Position numbers and translations under genes: made by a program
Shown here: positions 33,699 to 42,460 of the stretch, piece by piece
Numbering within the stretch: position 1 is the stretch's first letter
Layout: each line of letters begins with the position of its first letter
DNA from: Flavobacteriales bacterium UBA7612
GTDB taxonomy: Bacteria > Bacteroidota > Bacteroidia > Flavobacteriales > Weeksellaceae
NCBI GenBank assembly: GCA_002484335.1
Contig: DLJQ01000010.1
Coordinates: 38,514-83,700, forward strand
DNA: 45,187 bases
Direction of reading: 5' to 3'
Notes under the pieces: generated by a model
What the model was told of the DNA's origin: nothing
Seen by the model: the letters and a program-made list of their open reading frames with translations, nothing else
Database searches by the model: none

Positions 33699-34297
33699 TT
33701 AAGAATTGCAGAAAGAACATTTATCAATATAAAATTTAAAAAAGTAAAACAAATAGCAGTTGTAGGAAAGCTTGCTATGATAAGAAAATATATAATTATT
33801 CCAAATAAAGCTTTCATTATAGCTATTATAATGATTGCAAAAAAATCTGAAAAGGTTAGATTTTTTTTAATGTAAAGGAAAGGTACATTAAAATCAACAT
33901 GGAAACTAAATATTCCAATAGTAAAGTTAACTATTACACAACCAAATAGTAAAAAAATAAAGACGAAGTCTATCTCATTGAATGAATTAAAACTAGAATT
34001 AAAGAATTGATCTACAAATACAGTAAAAACAATTAGAAACCAAAAAATATTGGTAAGTATAAATAATTCTTTTACATTTTTGATTCCTTGTTTTAAGATT
34101 AAATCATTAAAATATTCAAATTTATAATATAGGCTAAAACAAAAAGATAATAGTGATAGACTAATTAAATAAATAGAAATTGATTGAAATATTTTATCAT
34201 TTTCAATTTGTTTTTCAAGAGAAAATGCCATCAGTACAATACCGATGACAAAAACTCCTAAATACAAGTGAATTAATTTTATTTTATCTTGTTCCAT
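33692..34297 (-). CDS. Multi-pass membrane protein downstream of creD
   Basis: 201 residues, five or six hydrophobic segments (for example LIHLYLGVFVIGIVLMAF, IFLLFGCVIVNFTIGIF, AIMKALFGIIIYFLIIASF). It has no recognised domain. Its start overlaps the creD 3' end by 19 bp, so the two are translationally coupled. Its stop falls in the bidirectional terminator. It is probably expressed with CreD from the operator-controlled promoter near 35653-35671. Function is unknown; an accessory envelope role is inferred from coupling only. Confidence 0.65.
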   Translation of the reverse strand: MEQDKIKLIHLYLGVFVIGIVLMAFSLEKQIENDKIFQSISIYLISLSLLSFCFSLYYKFEYFNDLILKQGIKNVKELFILTNIFWFLIVFTVFVDQFFNSSFNSFNEIDFVFIFLLFGCVIVNFTIGIFSFHVDFNVPFLYIKKNLTFSDFFAIIIIAIMKALFGIIIYFLIIASFPTTAICFTFLNFILINVLSAILKK

Positions 34298-35625
34298 TCT
34301 ATATTTTTAGAGTAATACATGATGATTGCTAGAATAAAGAATAGTCCAATACTTCCAACTAATAATGCATGTTCTTTTAATTGTAAAATGCTATAAATAA
34401 AAGAATAAAGAATAATTAGCATCAATGTTATTTTTAAAGTTAATCTTAACGAATTAAGAAATGAGTAAATAAATAATGAGATTAAAATTATTGTTGCTAT
34501 TGAGGAAATCAAATATGAAAAATCAAAACCTATATATTCTGATAAAGATAAAAGCAGTATAAAATTAATGCAAATAGCAAAGCCAACTAAAGCATATTGA
34601 ATGATATGAATATTAAAATTATTTTTTACTTCTATAAAAAAGAAGGCAGCAAAAGTTAAACTAATAAATAAGATTGCATATTTTGTAGATCTATATGTTT
34701 TATCATAATGATCATTCATTTGTAAAAACTCAACTCCAAAAGTGTAATCACTAAAATTATTAGCAGTACGCCATAGTTGTCCATTTAAAGGATTTTGTTG
34801 ATATATAGACCATTTTATATTTGTTTTTCCATTTTTATTTGTTGGGTTATCGTTTGGTAGAAAGTTGCCATCATATTTTAAATCTTTCCAATTGGTTGTT
34901 AAATCTACATTTGTATTAATGGCAGAAGGAATGAAATTTAGTATTTCAGAACCTTTAATTGATAGATTAATAGTGACTTTATTAAAATCGAATGTTGAAT
35001 AGTCTATATTTTGAGATAAGAATTGGATCCTTTCTTTTTGATTTTTTATTTCATTGTTAATTATTAGTGTTTGATTATCAGAGATTAATTCATAATTTTT
35101 ATTGGCAGATTTAGCGATAACATTATTTTCATAACCTTTTGAATTTGTAATTCCGAAAATAAGTTTTGTAGAAATAATATTCTCGGGTTTTATTTTAATA
35201 TTTTCTAGTATATCATTAAAATTTTTGAATTTAATTTCTAAATCAATTTTTGATTTGTATACACTTGTCTCGTATATACTCCTTTTTTTAAATTGCGTAT
35301 TAATGTCACCTTTAATGTCTAATTTATCAGCTGAGATATATATTTTTTTTTGAATTGTTATATCTTTTCCTTCTGCATTTTTACTGTTTTCTGAATAGGT
35401 TATTTCAAGAAAAGGACCATAAATAGTTTGTTTTCCACTCCATTTATTAGATATCTCAGATGTTACATCTTCCTTATATTTTTGTCTTTCTTGTATTAAA
35501 CTTAAAATAAAAGGTATTGGAATTAGTAAACATAAAGTTAGAATTCCGATAATAAATCCTTTAATCATTGTTTTATTTTGATTAATAGGAATTTTAGTTT
35601 CTTGATTTGAATTGTTGTTTTCCAT
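34279..35625 (-). CDS. creD: CreD-family inner membrane protein
   Basis: 448 residues, normal for CreD: one N-terminal transmembrane helix (about 21-43, MIKGFIIGILTLCLLIPIPF), a large periplasmic beta-rich domain with SNKWSGKQTIYGPFLEITY and the conserved NPLNGQLW and FGVEFLQMNDHYDKTYRSTKYAILFI stretches, and a C-terminal cluster of about five helices. In enterobacteria CreD responds to the CreBC system and affects colicin tolerance and envelope properties. Here no CreBC is nearby; instead a winged-helix regulator is encoded just upstream, and the promoter carries the same palindrome found before the regulator's own operon. Confidence 0.9.
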   Translation of the reverse strand: MENNNSNQETKIPINQNKTMIKGFIIGILTLCLLIPIPFILSLIQERQKYKEDVTSEISNKWSGKQTIYGPFLEITYSENSKNAEGKDITIQKKIYISADKLDIKGDINTQFKKRSIYETSVYKSKIDLEIKFKNFNDILENIKIKPENIISTKLIFGITNSKGYENNVIAKSANKNYELISDNQTLIINNEIKNQKERIQFLSQNIDYSTFDFNKVTINLSIKGSEILNFIPSAINTNVDLTTNWKDLKYDGNFLPNDNPTNKNGKTNIKWSIYQQNPLNGQLWRTANNFSDYTFGVEFLQMNDHYDKTYRSTKYAILFISLTFAAFFFIEVKNNFNIHIIQYALVGFAICINFILLLSLSEYIGFDFSYLISSIATIILISLFIYSFLNSLRLTLKITLMLIILYSFIYSILQLKEHALLVGSIGLFFILAIIMYYSKNIEWNKIK

Positions 35626-35651
35626 TTTTTTATAAATATATAATTAAAAAG

Positions 35652-35671
35652 TACTTTGTATTTCAAAGTAA
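35652..35671 (-). promoter_or_regulatory. Palindromic operator overlapping the creD promoter
   Basis: tactttg-tattt-caaagta (35652-35670) is a 7-bp-armed inverted repeat. Read on the minus strand, TTACTTTG (35664-35671) is a likely -7 element made of one operator half. The core 17 bp (35653-35669) is the exact reverse complement of the site at 36630-36646. Confidence 0.7.
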
Positions 35672-35685
35672 AAAAGTAAAAAAAA

Positions 35686-35991
35686 TTATTTCATATTTTT
35701 AATAAGCTCTTCAAGATATGCTAAATGTTCCTGAAAAGATTCTTTTCCTAGTTTTGTAATTGAGTATGTTGTATTTGTTTTTCGTCCTATAAATCCTTTA
35801 TGTACAACGATATAATTATTATCTTCTAAATTTTTTAAATGAGAAGCTAAATTTCCATCTGTAAGATCAAGGAAGTCCTTTAAATCTTTGAAAGATATTT
35901 GTTCATTCATTATCAAAGCACTCATTATTCCCACACGAATACGATTATCAAATACTTTATTTAATTTTTTTAAATTAAAATCCATGGTCAA
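35686..35991 (-). CDS. Winged-helix transcriptional regulator
   Basis: 101 residues, a single winged-helix domain of the HTH_34/ArsR-like type: LNKVFDNRIRVGIMSALIM, then ISFKDLKDFLDLTDGNLASHLKNLEDNNYI (recognition helix region) and a wing HKGFIGRKTNTTYSITKLGKE. No metal-binding cysteine motif is present. Its start lies 2 bp after the stop of the upstream membrane protein gene, so they form one unit. The identical palindrome in front of this unit and in front of creD makes this protein the obvious candidate to bind both. Such small regulators often pair with CreD in Bacteroidetes. Confidence 0.85.
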   Translation of the reverse strand: MTMDFNLKKLNKVFDNRIRVGIMSALIMNEQISFKDLKDFLDLTDGNLASHLKNLEDNNYIVVHKGFIGRKTNTTYSITKLGKESFQEHLAYLEELIKNMK

Positions 35992-35993
35992 AT

Positions 35994-36620
35994 TTAAGCT
36001 TTGTTATCATATTTTTTAATAATATAAGCTCCAAAAATTAGATGGAGAATTCCAAAACCTATAAACCAAAATAATAAACCATTATATATAAAATAGAAAG
36101 CTAATAATCCCAGAATTATTTCACATATCGCTAAGTATTTAATTTCTATAATAGTATCACGTTCTACAGTGTATAAAGCTAATCCATAAAATAATAGAGT
36201 AGAAGGAGCAAAATAAGCAAGATTTAAATTTTTGATAAAAATTAAACTTATAATTCCTCCAATAACTAATATAAAAGCAAACTTTTTTAAAATACGTTTA
36301 GTTACAGGATTAATAAATTTTATATCATCTTGATTAGATTTCTTTATCATAAATAAAAATCCGCCAGTTAAAGCAATAACTAATGTTATAATACTTAGAA
36401 ATATTAATTTAATCTTTATTGTACTTAAATCAGTAAATTCTTGATAACCGCTATAAAAAGATGAATTTTCCAAAATTCCAAAATAAGCTATTGTAGCAGA
36501 AATTATACCTACAAAACCAACCCATATTCCACTCCATCCACTAATACTTGTGAATTTAGAACTTCTTTGCATCATCGATTTTATTTCATTCAGACTATTT
36601 ATAGGATCTTTTTCTTGCAT
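35994..36620 (-). CDS. Membrane protein co-transcribed with the winged-helix regulator
   Basis: 208 residues. A soluble start (MQEKDPINSLNEIKSMMQRSSKFTS cut at the first helix) precedes about six transmembrane segments (SGIWVGFVGIISATIAYFGI, LIFLSIITLVIALTGGFLF, FAFILVIGGIISLIFI, further pairs near 130-200). Flavobacterial proteins of this type commonly precede a small winged-helix regulator and creD, but no function is known. Its promoter contains the shared operator: TAACTTTG on the minus strand at 36641-36648 with TTTA at 36669-36672, 20 bp apart. It is followed 2 bp later by the regulator. Confidence 0.7.
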   Translation of the reverse strand: MQEKDPINSLNEIKSMMQRSSKFTSISGWSGIWVGFVGIISATIAYFGILENSSFYSGYQEFTDLSTIKIKLIFLSIITLVIALTGGFLFMIKKSNQDDIKFINPVTKRILKKFAFILVIGGIISLIFIKNLNLAYFAPSTLLFYGLALYTVERDTIIEIKYLAICEIILGLLAFYFIYNGLLFWFIGFGILHLIFGAYIIKKYDNKA

Positions 36621-36629
36621 AACAAAAGT

Positions 36630-36672
36630 ACTTTGAAATACAAAGTTAATTAATTTTTTTATATTTTATAAA
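36630..36672 (-). promoter_or_regulatory. Promoter and operator of the membrane protein/regulator unit
   Basis: The inverted repeat actttg-aaata-caaagt (36630-36646) overlaps TAACTTTG (minus strand, 36641-36648), a -7 consensus match, with TTTA at 36669-36672 as -33 after a 20-bp spacer. Binding would block the promoter, predicting repression and autoregulation by the winged-helix protein. Confidence 0.72.
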
Positions 36673-36694
36673 ATATTTGAATCTTTTTTACAAA

Positions 36695-36726
36695 TTTCCT
36701 CACTTCATACAATCTTCTTATCTTTG
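36695..36726 (+). promoter_or_regulatory. Promoter of the helicase gene
   Basis: TTTC (36695-36698), a 20-bp spacer and TATCTTTG (36719-36726) match the Bacteroidetes pattern. Start is near 36733, 32 bp ahead of the ATG at 36765. Confidence 0.6.
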
Positions 36727-36764
36727 TCCTTTATTTTACAATTCAAAAATTCACATAGAAGATT

Positions 36765-38444
36765 ATGCAACAATCGAAAGCCATGGCAATATTAAAATCT
36801 GGAAGAAATGTATTTTTAACAGGTTCTGCTGGTGCCGGAAAAACCTATGTGTTAAATCAGTATATTCAATACCTCAAACAGCATGGCGTTCCAGTTGCTA
36901 TAACAGCATCTACAGGGATTGCAGCTACTCACATGAATGGACAAACAATTCATTCTTGGGCTGGAATAGGGATTAAAGATTATGTTTCTGATCGTTATTT
37001 AGCATCATTACGAGATAAAAAATATTTTCGTGATAAGATGGATAAAGTCAAAGTATTGATTATTGATGAAATTTCTATGCTACATAGAAATCAACTTGAT
37101 GCAGTTGATTATGTTTTAAAATTTTTCAAGCAAAACGATGAGCCTTTTGGAGGAGTACAAGTCATTTTTTCTGGAGATTTTTTTCAGCTTCCACCAATCG
37201 GAGAAGAATGGGAAGAATCAAAAGATAAATTTTGCTTTATGTCTGATGCTTGGGTACAATCAAAAGTTCATATTTGTTATCTTACAGAACAATATCGTCA
37301 AACAAACAATGCATTGAATGATATTTTAAATGAAATTCGTTCTGGAGCTATTTCTCAAAAAACAGTTGATTTGTTAGAGTCAAGAATAGAGTATTTTGCA
37401 GACGAAATAGATACACAAACACGTTTGTATACACACAATATGGATGTTGATAGAATCAATAAAGGTCAATTGATTAATATTGATTCGTCATCTAAAATAT
37501 TCGAAGCAAAAGTTGCTGGAAATCCTGCTTTGATAGAAGTTTTAAAAAAATCAGTTTTAGCTGATGAAGTTTTAGAATTAAAGATAGGTGCTAAAGTAAT
37601 GTTTGTGCGTAATAATTTTGATGTCGGTTTTGTAAACGGAACTTTAGGTACTGTTTCTGGATATACAGACAAAGATGAGCCAATTATTAAAACATTAGAC
37701 GGAGAATTTTATATTGCTAAACCAGAAACTTGGGCAATAGAAGATGAAGGGGGAAAAGCATTAGCTTCGTTTACACAAGTTCCTTTACGATTAGCTTGGG
37801 CTATAACAATTCATAAATCGCAAGGAATGACTTTAGATTCTGCTTTTATAGATTTATCTAAAGCATTCGAAAAAGGACAAGGTTATGTTGCACTTTCTCG
37901 TTTGAGAGATTTAAATTCATTGATGTTACATGGTTTAAATCAAACAGCTTTAGAAATTGATTCTTTAGCGATGAAAGCAGATAGACGTTTCCAAGTATTA
38001 TCCAATGAAATAGATGATTTTTTAGATGAAAAAGAATTACAAGATTCTTGGGCTCCATTTATTCGTCATTCTGGTGGAACATTAGATAAGAAACAAATAG
38101 CTAAAAATAAAGAAAAAAGTAAGGTAAAAGATAAAGGTCCAAAAAAATCAACTTATGAAATTACTTTAGAATATGTAAAAGAAGGATTATCTTTGGAACA
38201 AATTGCAGAGAAAAGAGGTTTAACAACATCAGCAATTGTTGATCATATTGGAAAAATCAAGGAAACTGAACCAGACTTGGATTATTCTAAATTTAAACCA
38301 TCTGACAAGATTATTGATAAAATACGTTTCGCTTATAGCGAAATTGAATTTGAAGAAAATAGAGTCTTAAAACCAATTTACGATTATTATAATGGAGAAG
38401 TTGGTTACGAAGACATAAAGAAAGCATTGCTTTTTATTGATTAA
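36765..38444 (+). CDS. Pif1-like SF1B helicase with C-terminal helix-turn-helix domain
   Basis: 559 residues. Walker A is GSAGAGKTYVLN, motif Ia TASTGIAATHMNGQTIHSWAG, Walker B VLIIDEISMLH, motif III FSGDFFQLPPI, then TEQYRQT, and the C-terminal UvrD-like block TIHKSQGMTLDSAF with YVALSRLRDL. These identify a Pif1/RecD2-type 5'-3' DNA helicase, probably unwinding G-quadruplexes or stalled forks. Residues about 455-500 (YEITLEYVKEGLSLEQIAEKRGLTTSAIVDHI, read in two parts) form a helix-turn-helix like that of RecQ-associated HTH_40 domains. It stands between the CreD region and purN, with its own promoter, and may read into purN since no terminator is visible. Confidence 0.92.
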   Translation: MQQSKAMAILKSGRNVFLTGSAGAGKTYVLNQYIQYLKQHGVPVAITASTGIAATHMNGQTIHSWAGIGIKDYVSDRYLASLRDKKYFRDKMDKVKVLIIDEISMLHRNQLDAVDYVLKFFKQNDEPFGGVQVIFSGDFFQLPPIGEEWEESKDKFCFMSDAWVQSKVHICYLTEQYRQTNNALNDILNEIRSGAISQKTVDLLESRIEYFADEIDTQTRLYTHNMDVDRINKGQLINIDSSSKIFEAKVAGNPALIEVLKKSVLADEVLELKIGAKVMFVRNNFDVGFVNGTLGTVSGYTDKDEPIIKTLDGEFYIAKPETWAIEDEGGKALASFTQVPLRLAWAITIHKSQGMTLDSAFIDLSKAFEKGQGYVALSRLRDLNSLMLHGLNQTALEIDSLAMKADRRFQVLSNEIDDFLDEKELQDSWAPFIRHSGGTLDKKQIAKNKEKSKVKDKGPKKSTYEITLEYVKEGLSLEQIAEKRGLTTSAIVDHIGKIKETEPDLDYSKFKPSDKIIDKIRFAYSEIEFEENRVLKPIYDYYNGEVGYEDIKKALLFID

Positions 38445-38505
38445 ATCAATTCAACTACTGAATAGTATAATCAAAAAACAGAACAACAAACACAAAATAA
38501 TATAA

Positions 38506-39066
38506 ATGAAAATAGCTGTATTTGTATCCGGAGGAGGAACAAATCTTCAAAATATTATTGATGCTATCGAAGATGGTACATTACCAAATGTAGAAATTTC
38601 TATGGTAATGGCAGACAGAGATTGCTATGCAATAGAACGATCTTTGGATAAAGATATCCGAACATATGTCTTAGACAGAAAAACTTTTTCTGAAGATGCT
38701 GAACACAATCTTGAAGACGAAGAAATAGATTTAATTGTCTTAGCTGGTTTTTTAACAATTTTATCTCCAGAATTTACGAAGAAATGGGGAAATAAAATGA
38801 TTAATATTCATCCTTCTTTATTACCAAAATTTGGTGGTAAAGGAATGTACGGAGCCAAAGTACATAAAGCTGTTTTAGACGCAGGAGAAACTATATCTGG
38901 TGCTACTGTACATTATGTAACAGCAGGAGTAGACGAAGGAGAAGTTATAGCACAAAAATCCTTCAATATCGAAGAAAATGACAAAGTAGAAGATTTGCAA
39001 AGAAAAGTTGCAGCAGTAGAAGGAGAAATCTTTATAGAAGCAATAAAGCAAATTAGTAATACATAA
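38506..39066 (+). CDS. purN: Phosphoribosylglycinamide formyltransferase (folate-dependent)
   Basis: 186 residues, typical for PurN, which formylates GAR using 10-formyl-tetrahydrofolate. Motifs are VFVSGGGTNLQNIIDAI (phosphate loop), LAGFLTILSPEF, the catalytic asparagine and histidine in INIHPSLLPKFGG, and the aspartate in VDEGEVIAQ. It lies 61 bp after the helicase gene and is followed by a terminator before purH, so the three distal purine genes may not be one simple transcript. Confidence 0.96.
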   Translation: MKIAVFVSGGGTNLQNIIDAIEDGTLPNVEISMVMADRDCYAIERSLDKDIRTYVLDRKTFSEDAEHNLEDEEIDLIVLAGFLTILSPEFTKKWGNKMINIHPSLLPKFGGKGMYGAKVHKAVLDAGETISGATVHYVTAGVDEGEVIAQKSFNIEENDKVEDLQRKVAAVEGEIFIEAIKQISNT

Positions 39067-39073
39067 AACTAAA

Positions 39074-39105
39074 ATGCCTCAATGTACTAGTACGTTGAGG
39101 TTTTT
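39074..39105 (+). terminator. Terminator after purN
   Basis: Hairpin 39077-39100 built on cctcaa / ttgagg with inner gtac / gtac pairing and one T-G wobble, followed by five T. It lies between purN and purH and could attenuate read-through. Confidence 0.75.
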
Positions 39106-39161
39106 CATTTTATATCCTCGAAAAATAAACAAAACAATAAACTTTAAAAACTAAATACAAA

Positions 39162-40673
39162 ATGCAAAAACAAGCGCTAATTAGTGTTTCAGACAAATCA
39201 AATTTGTTAGAATTTGCAAAATTCTTGGTAGAACAAGATTATAAAATTTTATCTACTGGTGGAACTTTCAAACATCTTCAAGAAAACGGAATTGAGGTTA
39301 CAGAAGTAAAAGATGTAACTGGATTTCCAGAGATTTTGGATGGCCGTGTAAAATCTTTGCACCCAGCAATTCACGGAGGAATTATGGCTCGTCGTTCAGA
39401 TGAGAATCATATGAAAACAATTTCAGAACATGGGATTAATCCTATCGATATTGTAATTGTAAATTTATATCCATTTTTCGAAAAGATGAATACAGGTCTA
39501 TCAGAAGCAGAAATGATAGAATTTATTGACATAGGAGGACCATCTATGTTACGTTCTTCAGCAAAGAATTTTAATGATGTTACTGTTGTAACAGATGTGA
39601 ATGATTACGGAACTGTAATCAATGAAATTCGTGAGAATGGATCAACTTCTATCGAAACACGTAAATTATGTGCTGGAAAAGTATTTAACTTAACTTCTGC
39701 TTACGATGCAGCGATTTCTACTTATCTTTTAGGTGAAGATTTTCCTCAATTTTTGGAATCTTCTTATGAAAAAGTAATGGATTTACGTTACGGAGAAAAT
39801 CCTCATCAAAAAGCTGCTTATTATGTAGATAAAACGAAAAATGGAGCAATGAAAGATTTTGAATATTTACAAGGAAAAGAACTTTCTTTTAATAATATTC
39901 GCGATATGGATTTAGCTTATAAAGTAGTTTCTGAATTCGAAGAAACAACTTGTTGTGCTGTAAAACATTCTACGCCATGTGGTGTTGCTACAGGAGATAA
40001 TGTTTTAGAAGCTTATGAAAAAGCTTACGAATGTGATCCAATGTCAATTTTTGGTGGAATTATAGCATTCAATAGAGAAGTTGATGGAAAAACTGCTGTA
40101 GAATTGAATAAAATTTTCTTAGAAATTGTTATCGCTCCATCTTTTACAGAAGAAGCTTTAGAGATTTTCAAGCAAAAGAAAAATCTACGTATCATCAAAG
40201 TTAAAAACCCAGTTTCTGATAAAGTAACTTATGTAAAAGTTGATGGTGGTTTAATCGTTCAATCAACAGATAACCAGTTTTCTAATGATTTAACGGTTGT
40301 TACAAACGCTCAGCCAACAGAAAAACAAATGACTGATTTAGTTTTTGCTCAAAAAATTGTTAAATGGGTAAAATCTAATGCTATTGTTGTGGCGACAAAT
40401 GGTCAAGCTTACGGAATTGGTGGTGGACAAACGAACCGTATCTGGGCAGCACAACAAGCTATCGCTCGTGCAAAAGAGAAAGTAGATGAAGATTTAGTTT
40501 TAGCTTCAGATGCATTCTTCCCTTTCCGTGATGTGGCAGACTATACAGCAGAAAACGGAATAAAAGCTATCATTCAACCAGGAGGTTCTATCAAGGATCA
40601 GGAATCTATTGAAGCTTGTAACGAGCACGATATTCCTATGGTTTTTACAGGAATGAGACATTTTATGCATTAA
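39162..40673 (+). CDS. purH: Bifunctional AICAR formyltransferase/IMP cyclohydrolase
   Basis: 503 residues, normal length. It catalyses the final two steps to IMP. The N-terminal IMP cyclohydrolase (MGS-like fold) has LSTGGTFKHLQENGIEVTEV and GRVKSLHPAIHGGI. The C-terminal AICAR transformylase has YGENPHQKAAYY, the catalytic lysine-histidine pair in CAVKHSTPCGVA, and DAFFPFRD near the end. It starts 95 bp after purN, across a terminator-like hairpin. The S23-type gene and purD follow. Confidence 0.97.
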   Translation: MQKQALISVSDKSNLLEFAKFLVEQDYKILSTGGTFKHLQENGIEVTEVKDVTGFPEILDGRVKSLHPAIHGGIMARRSDENHMKTISEHGINPIDIVIVNLYPFFEKMNTGLSEAEMIEFIDIGGPSMLRSSAKNFNDVTVVTDVNDYGTVINEIRENGSTSIETRKLCAGKVFNLTSAYDAAISTYLLGEDFPQFLESSYEKVMDLRYGENPHQKAAYYVDKTKNGAMKDFEYLQGKELSFNNIRDMDLAYKVVSEFEETTCCAVKHSTPCGVATGDNVLEAYEKAYECDPMSIFGGIIAFNREVDGKTAVELNKIFLEIVIAPSFTEEALEIFKQKKNLRIIKVKNPVSDKVTYVKVDGGLIVQSTDNQFSNDLTVVTNAQPTEKQMTDLVFAQKIVKWVKSNAIVVATNGQAYGIGGGQTNRIWAAQQAIARAKEKVDEDLVLASDAFFPFRDVADYTAENGIKAIIQPGGSIKDQESIEACNEHDIPMVFTGMRHFMH

Positions 40674-40676
40674 AGA

Positions 40677-40706
40677 CGTTTTGTGGTTGGCGATTAGCGT
40701 TTTGTG
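40677..40706. repeat. Short direct repeat upstream of the S23-type gene
   Basis: cgttttgtg occurs at 40677-40685 and again at 40698-40706 (21-bp period), separated by gttggcgattag. This G/T-rich, low-complexity stretch differs from the surrounding AT-rich spacers and lies exactly at the upstream border of the four-helix-bundle gene. Confidence 0.5.
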
Positions 40707-40728
40707 AATAATTTTACATAAATAGATT

Positions 40729-41100
40729 ATGAGAAATTATAGAAATCTAGATGTTTGGAAAAAAGGTTTGGAAATATTAAAAAAGATTTATAAAATCTCA
40801 GATAAATTTCCAGAAAAGGAAAAATATGGATTAACTTCTCAAATTACAAGGGCTGTTGTTTCTATTCTTTCTAATATAGCAGAAGGTTCAGGACGAAATT
40901 CGAATCCACAAATGATAAATTTTTTATCAATTTCAAAAGGTTCAGCTTATGAAGTTGAAGCACAATTAATAATAGCTTTTGAACTAGCATATATTTCAGA
41001 AGCTGAATTAAATGAGTGTATAGAGTTAATTGATCATTATTGTAGAATGAATCAAAAATTTCAGAATTATTTAAAAAAAATTACAAATGGAACACAATAA
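40729..41100 (+). CDS. Four-helix bundle protein, S23/IVP family
   Basis: 123 residues with the family signature: a start YRNLDVWKKGLEILKKIY, then FPEKEKYGLTSQITRAVVSILSNIAEGSGR and a closing GSAYEVEAQLIIAF segment. The family includes proteins encoded in 23S rRNA intervening sequences and the Avd accessory protein of diversity-generating retroelements; no reverse transcriptase or rRNA is seen here. It lies inside the purine operon between purH and purD and overlaps the purD start by 14 bp. It is probably a mobile or domesticated insertion; its role is unknown. Confidence 0.9.
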   Translation: MRNYRNLDVWKKGLEILKKIYKISDKFPEKEKYGLTSQITRAVVSILSNIAEGSGRNSNPQMINFLSISKGSAYEVEAQLIIAFELAYISEAELNECIELIDHYCRMNQKFQNYLKKITNGTQ

Positions 41101-42394
41101 TAATATCAATAATCAATCATTATCCGCAAACCTCAAATCGCATAGCCGTATATTAATCATCGGTAGTGGTGGTAGAGAACATGCTATTGGTTGGAAATTT
41201 GCAGAGGATTTTAAACAAAAAAATGAAAATTTAGAATTGTTTTTTATTCCAGGCAATGCTGGCACAGCACAAATAGGAACCAACGTAGCTATTTCTTCTA
41301 TCGATGGAATGAAAGATTTTGCAAAAGAAAATCAAATTGATTTAACTTTTGTAGGACCAGAAGCTGAATTATCAGAAGGGATTGTAGATATATTTCAGAA
41401 AGAAAATTTAAATGTTTTCGGTCCTCATAAAGCTGCTGCACAATTAGAAGCTTCTAAAGCTTTTGCAAAAGACTTTATGAATAAATATGGAGTGAAAACG
41501 GCTAAATATAAGAATTTTCAAGGGCCAATGTTAGCTATTGAATACCTTAAAGAGCAAGAATTTCCTATTGTTGTAAAAGCATCAGGATTAGCTGCAGGTA
41601 AAGGAGTTATTATTTGTCAAGATTTCGAAGAAGCAAAACAAGCTGTATTAGAAATCATGGAAGATAAAACTTTTGGAGATGCAGGAAACGAAGTTGTTAT
41701 AGAGGAATATTTAGAAGGTTTTGAAGCTTCAATTCTTTCATTTTTTAACGGTAAAAAAATTGTTCCATTTGTTGCTGCAAAAGATCATAAAAAAATCGGA
41801 GAAGGAGAAACAGGTCTTAATACTGGTGGAATGGGTGTTATTGCACCAAATCCATTGTTTACTCAAGAACATTTTACAATGTTCGAAGAGGAAATTATGG
41901 AGCCTACAAAATGTGGTCTTATTAAAGAGGGATTAGAGTTTGCTGGTGTTATTTTCTTTGGGTTAATGATTACTACAAAAGGAGTTTATTTATTGGAGTA
42001 TAACCTAAGAATGGGTGATCCAGAAACCCAAACAACATTACCTTTATTAGAAAATGATTTGTATGATGTCGTAAACAAGTCAATAAAAGGAGAAAACTTC
42101 GATTTAGAATTCAAAAAGCAACATGCATGTTGTGTCGTTATGGTTTCAGGTGGTTATCCAGGGAATTATGATAAAGGTTTTGAAATAAGAGGACTAGAAA
42201 ACATAACTTGTCCTAATTTTATTGCCGGTGCAAAACTAGAAAACGATGAAATCGTAACTTCTGGTGGTCGTGTTATCAACGTTGTCGGATTAGGAGATTC
42301 TTTAGAATCAGCACGTGAAGTAGCTTACGAAAACATCAAAAAAGTACATTTCGATTACGAATATTACCGTACTGATATTGGTTTAATTCAGTAA
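41087..42394 (+). CDS. purD: Phosphoribosylamine-glycine ligase (GAR synthetase)
   Basis: 435 residues. It joins phosphoribosylamine and glycine with ATP. The PurD start pattern RILIIGSGGREHAIGWKF begins only at residue 21, preceded by a polar extension (MEHNNNINNQSLSANLKSHS) not found in typical PurD, which usually begins directly at the glycine-rich loop. No ATG lies closer. ATP-grasp features are PIVVKASGLAAGKGVII, NTGGMGVIAPNP and YNLRMGDPETQ. The extension and the 14-bp overlap with the S23-type gene suggest that insertion of that gene supplied a new start. A terminator follows. Confidence 0.95.
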   Translation: MEHNNNINNQSLSANLKSHSRILIIGSGGREHAIGWKFAEDFKQKNENLELFFIPGNAGTAQIGTNVAISSIDGMKDFAKENQIDLTFVGPEAELSEGIVDIFQKENLNVFGPHKAAAQLEASKAFAKDFMNKYGVKTAKYKNFQGPMLAIEYLKEQEFPIVVKASGLAAGKGVIICQDFEEAKQAVLEIMEDKTFGDAGNEVVIEEYLEGFEASILSFFNGKKIVPFVAAKDHKKIGEGETGLNTGGMGVIAPNPLFTQEHFTMFEEEIMEPTKCGLIKEGLEFAGVIFFGLMITTKGVYLLEYNLRMGDPETQTTLPLLENDLYDVVNKSIKGENFDLEFKKQHACCVVMVSGGYPGNYDKGFEIRGLENITCPNFIAGAKLENDEIVTSGGRVINVVGLGDSLESAREVAYENIKKVHFDYEYYRTDIGLIQ

Positions 42395-42418
42395 TTGAAT
42401 CATTACAATAAATAATAT

Positions 42419-42460
42419 AAAAAGTAATCATAGCAACTGTTTATGATTACTTTTTTCTTT
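42419..42460 (+). terminator. Terminator of the purine distal group
   Basis: aaaagtaatcata (42420-42432), a 9-nt loop, tatgattactttt (42442-42454) with a T-rich tail. Confidence 0.9.
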
